Numbered from the stretch's first letter, positions 1-10,276 are shown. The stretch: 53,374 bases of DNA from Stenotrophomonas africana (GCF_013004645.1 NZ_JABEME010000017.1:1-53374); one strand, 5' to 3'. Numbers and translations: made by a program. The notes: generated from the sequence alone by a model not told the origin.

Positions 1-173
1 CGCTGGCCGGCACTCCGGTGAAGCCCGAGCTGCCGGCCAGCGGTCGACATTGCCGTTCATCCGTCGGCCCTGCCCAGCGAACGTGAGTCACGTTCACCCT
101 AAAGTAGCGCCGACTGCGGCCGACACGGTAGATTCACAAGATCGATCCGCGGGAATCCGGGTACCGCCTGCCG
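1..173. other. Left-edge region; possible tail of an upstream gene
   Basis: No complete gene is visible. One + strand frame runs from base 3 to a TGA at 84-86 (27 codons, with the fragment GTPVKPELPASG) and could be the C-terminus of a gene that starts outside the window, but nothing in it is recognisable. The remaining bases to 173 would hold the promoter of the DUF1631 gene; TAAAGT at 111-116 is a weak -10 candidate. I see no repeat or RNA here. Confidence 0.3.
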
Positions 174-2453
174 ATGTCAGCTGTCTTCTCCATTACCTCT
201 GCCGACAAAGCCCGCCTGGCTGCCAGCAACCTGCCACCGCGGGTGCGTGAGCTGCTGGGCGCCTTGATCGGCCTGTGCCGGCAGACGCTAGCCGCCCCTC
301 TGATCCTGACCGTCGAAGCGCTGGAACAGACGCTGCTGCACGACGCCGATCGCGCGCGCAATCCACAGCTGCAGGCCGAACTGATGGCCCAGCGCGGCCA
401 ACTGCATGCCTTTTCCGGCCATTTCGCCGACCGCATGCTCGATGCGGTGGCCGATGCACTGATACGGCTGCGCGAACCCACCACCGGCGCCAGCGTCGGT
501 GCCACGCCCCCGCCGTTGCCCGGCATGCTCGGGCTGTCGCTGGTCGATGAACATGAAGTGGACCGCGACCTGCTGCTGACCGAGATGATCCGGCGCGAGA
601 CGCTGCGCTCGACCAACACACTGAACCTGCTGGGCCAACGCCTGGGCGTGCTGGCCGCGGCACCGGCCTTCGAGGCCGATACCCTGCCACTGGCACCGCA
701 GGCACTGTGCGCGATGCTGCGCCGGATCGCCGAACAGGATGCGCTCAGCGTCGAAGTCCAGTTGGCGCTGTATCGCAGCTTCGAACGGCAGGTACTGGAA
801 CGTCTGGGCGACATCCTCGACCGCGCCAATGCCCTGCTGGCGCAGAACGGCGTGCTGCCCGGCCTGGTCTACACCCCCTACCTGGCGCGCTCGTCGAGCA
901 CGCGGCGGATCATCACCCAGTCGGTGGGCGGTGGACGTACCACCCAGCCAGCCAAGCGCGCCGCGGCGCCACTGACCGGGTGGAACGGATCGGCACCCGC
1001 CGGTTCCTGGTCGAGTCTGGTGCAGGACGCTTTCCAGGATGGCGGCGCAGCCGGCACGGCCCTGCCCGGCCTGACCACCTCCACCGGCAGCGCGCTGCAT
1101 GAGCTGCTGCAGCAGGCTCGCCATGCCAGCGCAGCCCCTGCGGACCGCGATGCTGTGCCGAGCGCGGCAGTGGATGCGGTGCTCGCACGCCTGCAGGCCC
1201 AGTCCAGCTCGGCCACCGGCGTTGCCGACCTGCAGGCCGCCGTCGTGGCGCAGCTGCGCAGCGAGCACGGTACGCAGGCGCAGCTGGGCAGCCACGACCG
1301 TGACAGCCTCGACCTGCTTCGCATGTTGATGCAGCAGGTGCAGCAGCAACAGCGCCCCGATCCGGTGCCGGCCGCCCTGCTGGCGCGCCTGCAGGTGCCC
1401 TTGGCACGCGCGGCAATGGCCGATCCGGGCTTCTTCGTACGCGACGAGCACCCTGCGCGCGAGCTGCTCAACCAGATTGCCGAAGTCGGCGCCAACTGGC
1501 TGGGCGACGATGACGTCGACCCGCAGCTGCTGCAGCGCATGGCGCAGAGCGTGCAGGGCCTGCTGGGCCAGGACGCACGGACGCCGGACGCTTTCGCCAC
1601 CGCCAATGAAGACGTGCAGCAGCACCAGCGTGCGGCGGCGCATCGCGCCGAGCTGGCCGAGCGCCGCCACGTCGAAGCTGCGCGCGGCAAGGAGCGGCTG
1701 GAACTGGCCCGGCGCCAGGCCAGCGCACAGATCGACCAGTGCTGCGACACGCAGGAACCGCCGCGCTTCGTGCAGACCCTGCTGCGCCAGGCCTGGGCCG
1801 ACGCCCTGACCCTCACCCGCCTGCGCCATGGCGACGACTCACCGCAGTGGCAGGAACGCCTGCAGCAGACCCAGCGCATCGCTGCCATCACCGCGCAGGC
1901 CGTCGATGCCCCCGGTGGCACCGATGCCGCGCTCGCCGCCGATGTCGAGGCCGCCCTGCTGCAGGTCGGCTACCACGCCGAGGAAGCCGCCGCCGTCGCG
2001 CGCAGGCTGGCTACGCCCGGCGGCGAGGACGAAAGCACCTCGCGTACCGAACTCAGTGCCCGCCTGAAGGCGCGCGCGCGCCTGGGCGAACACGCCGGCA
2101 CGCCCACCGGCACGGCGCCTGCAACGCCCCGCAGCAGTGCCGAAGAAGCGGCCTACCAGCAGCTGTCCACGCTGCCGTTCGGCAGCTGGTTCGACATCGA
2201 CACCGGTGATGGCACGCTGCGCCGCCAGCGCCTGTCCTGGTACAGCCTGCTGACCGGCCACGCCCTGTTCGTCAATCCGCGCGGGCAGAAGATCGCCGAT
2301 ACCGACCTGGATACGCTGGCCCGGCAGATCAGCGCCGGCCGTGCGCAACTGGTCACCGAAGACAAGGCCCGGCTGGTCGACCGCGCCTGGGAAGCCAGCC
2401 TTGGCGCGTTGCGCGCGTTGGCGGCCGGCCACACGCAGGAGACTTCCGCATGA
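174..2453 (+). CDS. DUF1631 family protein, likely linked to c-di-GMP signalling
   Basis: A 759-residue cytoplasmic protein with no signal peptide or membrane segment. It is Ala/Gln/Leu-rich, with long helical stretches and a probable coiled coil near residues 475-520 (many Gln, Glu and Arg). The last ~90 residues contain LPFGSWFDID and a pattern compatible with a PilZ-like beta barrel. Overall layout matches the DUF1631 family, whose biochemical role is unknown. Its stop overlaps the start of the next gene (ATGA at 2450-2453), and that gene encodes a PilZ protein, so a role in c-di-GMP-dependent control is a fair inference from context. The ATG at 174 is the first in-frame start of the long reading frame. 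Confidence 0.85.
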   Translation: MSAVFSITSADKARLAASNLPPRVRELLGALIGLCRQTLAAPLILTVEALEQTLLHDADRARNPQLQAELMAQRGQLHAFSGHFADRMLDAVADALIRLREPTTGASVGATPPPLPGMLGLSLVDEHEVDRDLLLTEMIRRETLRSTNTLNLLGQRLGVLAAAPAFEADTLPLAPQALCAMLRRIAEQDALSVEVQLALYRSFERQVLERLGDILDRANALLAQNGVLPGLVYTPYLARSSSTRRIITQSVGGGRTTQPAKRAAAPLTGWNGSAPAGSWSSLVQDAFQDGGAAGTALPGLTTSTGSALHELLQQARHASAAPADRDAVPSAAVDAVLARLQAQSSSATGVADLQAAVVAQLRSEHGTQAQLGSHDRDSLDLLRMLMQQVQQQQRPDPVPAALLARLQVPLARAAMADPGFFVRDEHPARELLNQIAEVGANWLGDDDVDPQLLQRMAQSVQGLLGQDARTPDAFATANEDVQQHQRAAAHRAELAERRHVEAARGKERLELARRQASAQIDQCCDTQEPPRFVQTLLRQAWADALTLTRLRHGDDSPQWQERLQQTQRIAAITAQAVDAPGGTDAALAADVEAALLQVGYHAEEAAAVARRLATPGGEDESTSRTELSARLKARARLGEHAGTPTGTAPATPRSSAEEAAYQQLSTLPFGSWFDIDTGDGTLRRQRLSWYSLLTGHALFVNPRGQKIADTDLDTLARQISAGRAQLVTEDKARLVDRAWEASLGALRALAAGHTQETSA

Positions 2454-2821
2454 CTACCCAGCCGCAGGACACCCGTCGCGCGCCGCGCCGCCAGGTCTCG
2501 GATCTGGTCCCGGTCACCGACCAGATGCGCGAATGCGTGGTGGGCCGTCTCGGCAATGTTTCCGAAACCGGCATGCTGATGCTGGCCAGCGCACCGTTGC
2601 GCGAGGATGCGCTGTACCAGCTACGCTTCCCGCTGCCACTGGGTGACGGCCGCCAGCAGGACATTGATGTGGGCGTGCATCTGCTGTGGAGTGAGCCCGC
2701 GCACGTTCCCGGGCAGAGCTGGACGGGCTTCCGCTTCCTTACCCTTTCACGCGAACATCGGCAGCTGCTGCGCCAGTGGGTGGGCGAAGACAGCGACGAG
2801 GGACCGGTTTCGACGGCCTGA
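2450..2821 (+). CDS. PilZ domain protein
   Basis: A 123-residue single-domain protein. An Arg-rich RRAPRRQ stretch near residues 9-15 and NVSETG near residues 33-38 match the two c-di-GMP contact motifs of PilZ domains (RxxxR and D/NxSxxG), followed by beta-strand-rich sequence. It therefore probably binds c-di-GMP. It overlaps the DUF1631 gene by four bases, which implies translational coupling, and the pair may act as one signalling unit. The output (motility, adhesion or other) cannot be read from the sequence. Confidence 0.88.
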   Translation: MTTQPQDTRRAPRRQVSDLVPVTDQMRECVVGRLGNVSETGMLMLASAPLREDALYQLRFPLPLGDGRQQDIDVGVHLLWSEPAHVPGQSWTGFRFLTLSREHRQLLRQWVGEDSDEGPVSTA

Positions 2822-2896
2822 GTGCCGGTTCCGGCACAGCGGTTTTTCGCGCTATGCGGCAGAATCTAGGGCCGTTTTCCGTGTCGAGCCACCGCA

Positions 2897-4228
<1,332 letters not shown>

Positions 4229-4273
4229 GCCCCTCGTGGTTGGGCGCTTGGAGCAAAAGCCGCGCTTGGCCGG

Positions 4274-4365
4274 GCGGGATGGGTTCGCGGGGGACGCCGT
4301 GAACCCGTCCCTGGGGGCTTGGCCGCGGCATCCATGCCGCGGACACCCCCGCGAACCCATCCCGC
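4274..4365 (+). repeat. Large hairpin repeat, copy A
   Basis: Arms 4274-4293 and 4346-4365 are a perfect 20-bp inverted repeat. The 52-base core between them (4294-4345) contains a smaller hairpin, CCGCGGCAT/ATGCCGCGG, at 4323-4342. It begins 45 bases after the pepQ stop and its core runs in the same direction as pepQ. Copies at 4604, 10031 and 53271 share the core but have different, also perfect, arms. It could act as a 3' mRNA structure or terminator, although no clear T-run follows. Confidence 0.8.
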
Positions 4366-4450
4366 CCCACCTCTGACAGTTTCCTGCTCGCGTCCAACCA
4401 CGGAAAAGAAAAAAGAAAAGCAAAAGCGGGTCGCTCCCTGCGCTCGCTCT

Positions 4451-4576
4451 GTGTCGACCAAGGTCGACACCCACCAACAGCCGCGCGTGCCAACAACCGC
4501 AATTGCCAGTAGATCCACGCCATGCGTGGATGATTCATTCGATGTCTGACAGATGTGCCGACCAACGGTCGGCACC
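4451..4576. repeat. SMAG/REP-type palindromes (three)
   Basis: Three short palindromes of subtypes seen again and again in this window: GTGTCGACC/GGTCGACAC at 4451-4470, a GTAG-headed GTAGATCCACGC/GCGTGGAT at 4509-4532, and GTGCCGACC/GGTCGGCAC at 4555-4576. GTAG-headed palindromes are the SMAG family of Stenotrophomonas, generally attributed to REP-associated tyrosine transposases; none is encoded here. Confidence 0.75.
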
Positions 4577-4603
4577 CACCAACAGCCGCGTGAACCTGTC
4601 GAA

Positions 4604-4772
4604 GGCGGGGCACTGTGGGTTTGCGGGGTGTGAGCCGCATGGATGCGGCGACCAAGCCTCCAGGGATGGATTCACGGCGTCCCCGCAAACCCACAGTGCC
4701 CCGCCATCCCACGAAATGCCCGCTGTTGCTGTTGCCCTGGCTTGAAGCAGGTGCAGGGCTGCAAGCCCTGCA
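4604..4772 (-). repeat. Large hairpin repeat, copy B, with leader hairpin
   Basis: Read on the minus strand, downstream of pepP. First comes a small hairpin (4752-4760 pairing with 4764-4772, 9 bp, loop TGC), then a linker rich in CAACAG, then a large hairpin whose 25-bp arms (4604-4628 and 4681-4705) are perfectly complementary. The 52-base core is the reverse complement of copy A. The element starts about ten bases beyond the pepP stop and has the same orientation as pepP. Confidence 0.8.
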
Positions 4773-4781
4773 GAACACCCC

Positions 4782-6110
4782 TTACCCCGCCATCACCGCT
4801 TCGATCTCGTCGGCACTGCGCGCCAGGCCTTCGGTCAGCACCCGATGGCCGTCGTCGGTGATCAGCACATCATCCTCGGTACGGATGCCGATGCCGCGCC
4901 AGCGTGGTTCCACCGTCGTATCGTCCACGCCGATGTACAGCCCCGGCTCGATGGTGAACGCCATGCCCGGCTCCAGCAGGCGCGAATCGCCTGCCAGGCG
5001 GTAATCGCCCACGTCGTGCACGTCCAGCCCGATCCAGTGCCCGGTCTTGTGCCGGTAGAAACGCTGGTACAGGCCTTCGGACAGGTTCTTTTCCAGCGTG
5101 CCCTTCAGCAGGCCCAGCCGCAGCAGGCCTTCGGTCAGGGTCTGCACCGCGGCCAGGTGGCCACTCTCGTACGGTACGCCTGGCTTGGCCTGCGCCAACG
5201 CAGCGGCCTGCGCATCGCCGACGAGGTCGTGCAGCGCACGCTGCTCGGCACTGAAGCGGCCGTTCACCGGGAAGGTGCGGGTGATGTCGCTGGCATAGCC
5301 GCGGTATTCGGCACCGGCATCGATCAACACCAGTTCGCCATCGCGCGAACGCGCGTTGTTGTCGCGGTAATGCAGGATGCAGCCGTTGCGACCGGCACCG
5401 ACGATGCTGCAGTAGGCCGGCACGGCATCGTTGGCACGGAACACGCGCTCCAGCTCGGCCTGCAGTTCGTACTCGTGGATGCCCGCCCTGGCCGCCTTCA
5501 TCGCCGCCAGATGCGCACGCACGCTGATCTGCGCGGCGTGGTGCATCAGCGCCACTTCGGCGCCGGACTTGAACAGGCGCTGCTCGTGCAGCAGGTGCCC
5601 CAGTTCAAGGAACTCATGCGGTGGCTGCGCACCGTGGCGCACCTGCGAACGCACACGGTTGACCCAGCCGATCAGCTTCAGGTCGAAATCCGCGTCGCGG
5701 CCGAAGTGGTAGTAGACGCGCGAACGGCCTTCCAGCAGGCCCGGCAGGATGTCGTCCAGATCGTCGATCGGGTAGGCATCGTCCATGCCGAACTGCGATA
5801 CCGCACCGTCCTGGCCGGCACGGCTGCCGTCCCAGGCCTCGCGTTCGGCATCGCGCTCGCGGCAGAACAGGATGGCCTCGCCGTGGCGGCGGCCCGGGAT
5901 CAGCACCAGCACCGCTTCCGGCTCCGGGAAGCCGCTCAGGTACTGGAAGTCCGAATCCTGCCGGAACGGGTAATGGGTATCGAGGCTGCGCACCTTCTCG
6001 GCTGCGGCCGGAAGCACCAGAATCGCGTCCTCGCCGGCCATGTCCATCAGCTGGCGGCGGCGACGCTTGTATTCGCCGGCCGCGATGCCGGTGCGCTGCT
6101 TGATGTCCAT
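4782..6110 (-). CDS. pepP: Xaa-Pro aminopeptidase, M24 family
   Basis: A 442-residue cytoplasmic aminopeptidase expected to release N-terminal residues that precede proline. An N-terminal creatinase-like domain (about 1-175) precedes the M24 catalytic domain with metal ligands in IDAGAEYRGYASDITRTF, HKTGHWIGLDVHDVG, TIEPGLYIG and GIRTEDDVLI. Length fits E. coli PepP. Its ATG shares one base with the TGA of the upstream YgfB-type gene (TGATG at 6112-6108), the classical ygfB-pepP coupling. Transcription runs toward pepQ. Confidence 0.95.
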   Translation of the reverse strand: MDIKQRTGIAAGEYKRRRRQLMDMAGEDAILVLPAAAEKVRSLDTHYPFRQDSDFQYLSGFPEPEAVLVLIPGRRHGEAILFCRERDAEREAWDGSRAGQDGAVSQFGMDDAYPIDDLDDILPGLLEGRSRVYYHFGRDADFDLKLIGWVNRVRSQVRHGAQPPHEFLELGHLLHEQRLFKSGAEVALMHHAAQISVRAHLAAMKAARAGIHEYELQAELERVFRANDAVPAYCSIVGAGRNGCILHYRDNNARSRDGELVLIDAGAEYRGYASDITRTFPVNGRFSAEQRALHDLVGDAQAAALAQAKPGVPYESGHLAAVQTLTEGLLRLGLLKGTLEKNLSEGLYQRFYRHKTGHWIGLDVHDVGDYRLAGDSRLLEPGMAFTIEPGLYIGVDDTTVEPRWRGIGIRTEDDVLITDDGHRVLTEGLARSADEIEAVMAG

Positions 6111-6658
6111 CAGTTCAGGCGCTGCCGGTGGCGCGAGGCCAGCACCACGTCACCGTGCAGCAGCAGCACCGCCACGCGGATGAATTCCTCGATCTCCGAC
6201 AGGGCTTCGTCGTCATCATCGCCACCGGCCTCGAAGTCCTCGCTGGAAGCACGCGCCAGGCTGGCCATGTCGGTCAGCGCTTCCTCGCCCTCTTCGGACA
6301 GGGCTGGCCGGTTACCACCGCTGCCCAGACCGAAGCCGCCCAGGAAGGAACGGGTCCAGCTGAACATGGCATCGGCCTGCGCGGACACGTCGTCGGTGTC
6401 GGTCAGCAGCAGCTCGAAGGCGAAGTCGCGGTCTTCCAGCTGCTTGATGGTGGCCTGCAGCAGCTGCCCCAGCACGCTGTCGGCGGCCACCGGCGGCAGG
6501 TTGTCGTCGGCCAGCACGCGCGCCGGCCAGTCGTTGCCGGGGGCGCCGCCGGCGGCCAGCCAGCCACACAGCGCGCCGTGCAGCTCGGCAGCGGTGGCGC
6601 CCAGGCCCAGTTCCTGGCTGGCGCGGGTAACGTCGTCGACGGAGGGAAGTTCGGTCAT
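6110..6658 (-). CDS. UPF0149 (YgfB/YecA-like) family protein
   Basis: A 182-residue acidic cytoplasmic protein starting at MTELPSVDDV. ELHGALCGWLAAGG, FLGGFGLG and the acidic EDFEAGGDDDDEALSEIEEF stretch typify the YgfB family. The family's role is poorly known; YgfB of Pseudomonas aeruginosa has been linked to regulation of peptidoglycan-recycling enzymes. It is the first gene of a ygfB-pepP operon and diverges from the ZapB-like/zapA genes across a 153-bp gap that must hold both promoters. The frame stays open upstream, but the ATG at 6658 gives the family-like N-terminus. Confidence 0.88.
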   Translation of the reverse strand: MTELPSVDDVTRASQELGLGATAAELHGALCGWLAAGGAPGNDWPARVLADDNLPPVAADSVLGQLLQATIKQLEDRDFAFELLLTDTDDVSAQADAMFSWTRSFLGGFGLGSGGNRPALSEEGEEALTDMASLARASSEDFEAGGDDDDEALSEIEEFIRVAVLLLHGDVVLASRHRQRLN

Positions 6659-6811
6659 CGTGCGGCTCGTTCGGAAAGGAAACCCGGGGCGCGCACGCGC
6701 GCGCCCGTGAGACCCCGTAGTGTAGCAACCCGACGGCATCCTCTCCGCAGCCGTCCAGCCTTGCTGCGGCAACGCTTGACCGCCCTTACCCGGCTTGCCT
6801 ATCGTGCCCGC

Positions 6812-7033
6812 ATGGAACCCGCCGATCCCCTTGCCCAGCTGCAGGACTTCGCTGCCCGCGTGGAAGCGTTGCTTGACCGCAACCAGCGCCTGGCCGAGGA
6901 GAACCGCAGCCTGCGCCACCAGCAGGAACAGCTGGTGGCCGAGCGTTCGACGCTGCTGGCCAAGAATGAGCAGGCACGCTCGCGGGTGGAAGCGATGATC
7001 AGCCGGCTCAAATCCCTGGAGCAGCACACATGA
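6812..7033 (+). CDS. ZapB-like small coiled-coil protein (TIGR02449 type)
   Basis: A 73-residue protein that is almost entirely a predicted coiled coil, with heptads such as LLDRNQRLAEENRSLRHQQEQ. It resembles the TIGR02449 family found next to zapA in gammaproteobacteria and is analogous to the ZapB cell-division factor. Its TGA overlaps the zapA ATG (ATGA at 7030-7033), so the two are translationally coupled and probably act at the division ring. A function from family and position only. Confidence 0.85.
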   Translation: MEPADPLAQLQDFAARVEALLDRNQRLAEENRSLRHQQEQLVAERSTLLAKNEQARSRVEAMISRLKSLEQHT

Positions 7034-7326
7034 GCGCCGAACCGGTCAGTGTCCGCATCCTTGATCGTGAATACACCGTGGGCGTCGGCGGCGATGAACG
7101 CGACAGCCTGATGGCCGCTGCACGCCTGCTGGACGCGCGCATGCGTGAGATCCGCGGCAGCAACCGCATGGCCGCGGTCGATCGCGTCGCCGTGCTGGCC
7201 GCGTTGAACCTGGCCCACGAACTGCAGCTGCTGCGCGACGAGAACGCCCGCCAGGCGGTGGCGCTGCAGCAGACGCTGGCCGACCTGAACCGGCGCCTGG
7301 ACCGTGCCATCGACGGCACCCCATAA
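7030..7326 (+). CDS. zapA: Cell division protein ZapA
   Basis: A 98-residue protein of normal ZapA length. The N-terminal beta region (VSVRILDREYTVGVGGDERDSLMAAARLLDARMREIRG) and the C-terminal coiled coil (ELQLLRDENARQAVALQQTLADLNRRLD) match the family, which bundles FtsZ filaments at midcell. It is followed by 6S RNA and fau, the conserved zapA-ssrS-fau order of gammaproteobacteria. Its stop codon lies in the first bases of a palindromic element that may end the transcript. Confidence 0.93.
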   Translation: MSAEPVSVRILDREYTVGVGGDERDSLMAAARLLDARMREIRGSNRMAAVDRVAVLAALNLAHELQLLRDENARQAVALQQTLADLNRRLDRAIDGTP

Positions 7327-7404
7327 AAGAGGGGACGGAGGGAATCAAGGCGCATTTGCCCCTTCCGTGCTGGAAACGTCTTAATCCCCTCCGTCCCCTT
7401 TTCT
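7325..7404. repeat. GGGGACGGAGGG palindromic element, copy 1
   Basis: Imperfect inverted repeat: a left arm near 7325-7349 (AAAAG, GGGGACGGAGGG, AATCAAG) and a right arm near 7380-7404 (CTTAATCCCCTCC, GTCCCCTTTT). It overlaps the last bases of zapA and ends in a T-run, so it can serve as a zapA terminator. The interior contains a partial second copy of the right arm (GCCCCTTCCGTGC). Related elements lie at 13423-13488 and 27423-27523; this copy looks the most decayed. Confidence 0.8.
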
Positions 7405-7465
7405 CATATCTGAATTGGCACGGACTGTTGCCGACGAACGGCCTATCCAGATGCTGCACGCTGGC

Positions 7466-7471
7466 TATAAT
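7466..7471 (+). promoter_or_regulatory. -10 box of the 6S RNA promoter
   Basis: A perfect TATAAT lies 7-10 bases before the inferred 5' end of 6S RNA. No good -35 hexamer is visible at the ideal distance. Confidence 0.65.
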
Positions 7472-7478
7472 GGCCACG

Positions 7479-7666
7479 CGTTCTCTGCGGTACTCGACGG
7501 CATGTGCAAACATTCGCCTTGTCCCTTAAGAACGACACCGGGAGCGCGACAGCGCCGGGAGTGCAGGTCCGCCTTGTAGCGGGAAGCCCGATGGTTCTCC
7601 AGCGTTCCCACTTGAGCCCCCGGGTTCAAGGTCGTTTCGCATGCATCGACATTGCGGAGAATGCAA
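7479..7666 (+). ncRNA. ssrS: 6S RNA
   Basis: 6S RNA binds RNA polymerase holoenzyme and mimics an open promoter. Evidence: position between zapA and fau, where ssrS lies in gammaproteobacteria; a closing stem in which TTCTCTGCGGTACTCGACG near 7481 pairs with CATCGACATTGCGGAGAAT near 7644-7662; and a conserved internal segment, CTTGAGCCCCCGGGTTCAAGG near 7612-7632, matching the E. coli CTTGAACCAAGGGTTCAAGG. Ends are approximate, set from the -10 box and the stem. Confidence 0.9.
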
Positions 7667-7674
7667 TATTCCAG

Positions 7675-7709
7675 CAAGGGCGGCGTCTTCGGGCGTCGCC
7701 CTTGTTCTT
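7675..7709 (+). terminator. Rho-independent terminator after 6S RNA
   Basis: An 11-bp stem (7675-7685 with 7694-7704, one G-U) with a TTCG-containing loop, followed by a T-rich TTCTTT. Confidence 0.8.
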
Positions 7710-7747
7710 TCCGGCACAATGACGGCTGATCCTTGCCGCACGCTGCC

Positions 7748-8337
7748 ATGACCGACCCGCGACAGGCCCTGCGCCACGACCTGCGGCAACGCCGCCGCGA
7801 CCTTCCCGCCGCTGAGCGCATCGCCGCCGCCGAATCCCTCGCCGATGCCCTGCTGGCCCTGCCGTTCGCCCCGCGCGAAGGCGCCGTGGCCGGCTACTGG
7901 GCGCTGGATGGCGAAATCGCCCTGCATCGCTGGCAGCTGCAGCTGCCCGAAGGACTCACCTACTGCCTGCCGGTGCTGGCGGGCGACGTGCTGCGCTTCG
8001 CACCGTGGCGGCCGGGGCAGCCGCTGACCAGCAACCGCTACGGCATTCCCGAACCGGACGTGGCGGTGGAAGACACCCTGGAACCGGCGCAGATGGCGCT
8101 GGTGGTGACCCCGCTGGTGGGTTTCGACACACAGTGCCGGCGGCTGGGCATGGGGGGCGGCTGGTATGATCGCAGCTTCGCCTTCCGCCACGATCGGCCG
8201 GCGCCGCCCTGGCTGGTCGGTGCTGCGTTTGCGGTGCAGCAGGTCGAGTCCTTGCCGGTGGCGTCGTGGGACGTGCCGGTGGATGCGATCTGCACCGAAG
8301 ACGGCACCCTGTTCCCCTCCGCTGCCCCCGTGAACGC

Positions 8338-8341
<4 letters not shown>
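7748..8341 (+). CDS. fau: 5-formyltetrahydrofolate cyclo-ligase
   Basis: A 197-residue enzyme that uses ATP to convert 5-formyl-THF to 5,10-methenyl-THF, salvaging folate. The C-terminal signature GFDTQCRRLGMGGGWYDRSF is clear, and the N-terminus (ALRHDLRQRRRDLP) matches the family. The ATG at 7748 is preferred over a TTG five codons upstream because it gives the family N-terminus. It follows 6S RNA, as in E. coli (ygfA/fau), where the two can be co-transcribed. It overlaps the EVE gene by four bases. Confidence 0.93.
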
Positions 8342-8817
<476 letters not shown>

Positions 8818-8839
8818 TTCCCTGCCTGAGAGTTCTCCC

Positions 8840-9487
8840 ATGTCCGAAGCCAAGCGCCTGGCCGCCGAGAAAGCCATCGAGTACGTAGAAGACGGCATGA
8901 TCGTCGGTGTCGGCACCGGTTCCACCGTGGCCTATTTCATCGATGCCCTGGCCCGCATCCAGCACCGCATCAAGGGTGCCGTGTCCAGCTCCGAGCAGAG
9001 CACCGCGCGCCTGAAGCAGCACGGCATCGAGGTGATCGAGCTGAACCACAGCGGCAACCTGTCGCTGTACGTGGACGGCGCCGATGAGTGCGACGCCAAC
9101 AAGTGCCTGATCAAGGGCGGCGGAGCGGCGCTGACCCGCGAGAAGATCATCGCCGAGGCCAGCGAGCGCTTCATCTGCATCGTCGACCCGAGCAAGCAGG
9201 TGCCGGTGCTGGGCAAGTTCCCGCTGCCGGTGGAAGTGATCCCGATGGCGCGCAGCCTGGTCGCCCGCCAGATCCGCGACATGACCGGCGGCCAGCCGAC
9301 CTGGCGCGAAGGCGTGGTCACCGACAACGGCAACCAGATCCTGGACATCCACAACCTGCAGATCACCGATCCGGAAAAGCTGGAGCGCGAGCTCAACCAG
9401 CTGCCGGGCGTGGTCTGCGTCGGCCTGTTCGCGCGCCGTCGCGCCGATGTGGTGATCGTCGGCGGCGAGCCGCCGGTCGTGCTCTGA
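8840..9487 (+). CDS. rpiA: Ribose-5-phosphate isomerase A
   Basis: A 215-residue enzyme that interconverts ribose 5-phosphate and ribulose 5-phosphate in the pentose phosphate pathway. [15 protein letters not shown] near residue 26 is the phosphate-binding loop, and [25 protein letters not shown] near 80-105 carries the catalytic Asp, Glu and Lys residues. Length is normal for RpiA. It follows the EVE gene by 22 bases and is probably co-transcribed with fau. Confidence 0.95.
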   Translation: MSEAKRLAAEKAIEYVEDGMIVGVGTGSTVAYFIDALARIQHRIKGAVSSSEQSTARLKQHGIEVIELNHSGNLSLYVDGADECDANKCLIKGGGAALTREKIIAEASERFICIVDPSKQVPVLGKFPLPVEVIPMARSLVARQIRDMTGGQPTWREGVVTDNGNQILDIHNLQITDPEKLERELNQLPGVVCVGLFARRRADVVIVGGEPPVVL

Positions 9488-9508
9488 CCCTTTCGAAGGA
9501 TCCTGACG

Positions 9509-9955
9509 ATGTCGCTGTTGCGTTCGCTGCTGATGCTTCCGCTGCTGGCCCTGACCGGCTGCGCCACCGACGCGGCCCGCCATTGGGTCGAGCTGGATGG
9601 CGCCCGCTACCAGGTCGAGCTGGCTACCAACGATGAAACCCGCGCGCGCGGGCTGATGTTCCGCGACCAGATGTCGGCCGACCACGGCATGCTGTTCATC
9701 CACGACCGCGAAGAAATGCAGGCGTACTGGATGAAGAACACCAAGATCGCGCTGGACATCCTGTACTTCGACAGCCAGCGCAAGCTGGTCAGCCAGCAGC
9801 GCGATGTGCCGCCGTGCTCTGCCGGCGACATGTGCCCGCCCTACCCCAGCGGTGGCCCGGCGCGCTATGTGCTGGAACTCAACGCTGGCCAGGCCGAGAA
9901 GCTCAAGCTGAAGGATGGGACGGAGCTGAAGTTCGGCCCGGGCATCGAAAAGTAA
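9509..9955 (+). CDS. DUF192 family lipoprotein
   Basis: A 148-residue protein with a lipoprotein signal peptide (LLMLPLLALTGC, Cys near residue 18), so probably anchored in the cell envelope. The rest is a DUF192 domain with GLMFRDQMSADHGMLFIH, the family block MQAYWMKNTKIALDILYFD and YVLELNAG. The family's function is unknown. It follows rpiA by 21 bases as the last gene of the block; the large hairpin copy C starts just after its stop. Confidence 0.88.
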   Translation: MSLLRSLLMLPLLALTGCATDAARHWVELDGARYQVELATNDETRARGLMFRDQMSADHGMLFIHDREEMQAYWMKNTKIALDILYFDSQRKLVSQQRDVPPCSAGDMCPPYPSGGPARYVLELNAGQAEKLKLKDGTELKFGPGIEK

Positions 9956-9961
9956 GGTACG

Positions 9962-10132
9962 GCCGGGCTGCGCCCGGCATCCGCCGAGTCAACATCAACG
10001 GCAACGTCAAATTCGTGTATTTCGAGGGATGGCGGGGTGGGTCCGGTGGCGGGGGACGGCGCAAGTACGTCCCTGTAGCCTTGGCCGCGGCATCCATGCC
10101 GCGGACACCCCCGCCACCGGACCCACCCCGCC
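9962..10132 (+). repeat. Large hairpin repeat, copy C, with leader hairpin
   Basis: A small hairpin (9962-9968 with 9972-9978, 7 bp, loop TGC) is followed by a linker with CAACATCAACGGCAACG and then a large hairpin with perfect 25-bp arms (10031-10055 and 10108-10132). The core is close to copy A and contains the same inner hairpin. It sits just downstream of the DUF192 gene in the same orientation. The 320-bp gap (9956-10276) holds this element, two SMAG palindromes and the promoter region of the next gene, and nothing else I can recognise. Confidence 0.8.
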
Positions 10133-10156
10133 TTCGACGGTTTCCCGCTGGTGATG

Positions 10157-10206
10157 GTAGGTATCGACCTTGGTCGACACGTAGATCCATGCCATGTGTG
10201 GATGGG
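10157..10206. repeat. Two adjacent SMAG palindromes
   Basis: GTAG-headed palindromes of two subtypes placed head to tail: GTAGGTATCGACC/GGTCGACAC (10157-10180) and GTAGATCCATGCC/ATGTGTGGAT (10181-10206). Confidence 0.75.
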
Positions 10207-10276
10207 GGGAACGATGACATGAGGAATTCACGCGACACCGCTTGAAACCGCCTGCGAATGACGCCAGTCTGTGGTC

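Larger units (their letters stand above)
4229..4781. other. Repeat-filled convergent gap between pepQ and pepP
   Basis: No protein gene is supported. The gap holds a large hairpin on the pepQ side (4274-4365), an A-rich stretch (about 4400-4425), a cluster of SMAG-type palindromes (4451-4576) and an inverted copy of the large hairpin on the pepP side (4604-4772). Short open frames here are low-complexity readings of the palindromes. Confidence 0.8.

Noticed and set aside
4274..4365. Large hairpins as integron attC sites
   Set aside because: attC sites have conserved ends and a variable middle; these have variable ends and a conserved middle, and no integrase or gene cassette is nearby.
4845..6710. 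A 621-codon open frame antisense to pepP and ygfB
   Set aside because: No recognisable domain, and both minus-strand genes are well supported by motifs and by their start/stop overlap.
9903..10238. Pro/Arg-rich small open frames spanning the large hairpin (also near 4319-4745 and 53164-53368)
   Set aside because: They read MDAAAK...PP...RRP from the hairpin core and arms. Their similarity to one another follows from the shared repeat, not from protein selection. Such frames are likely to be mis-annotated as hypothetical proteins.
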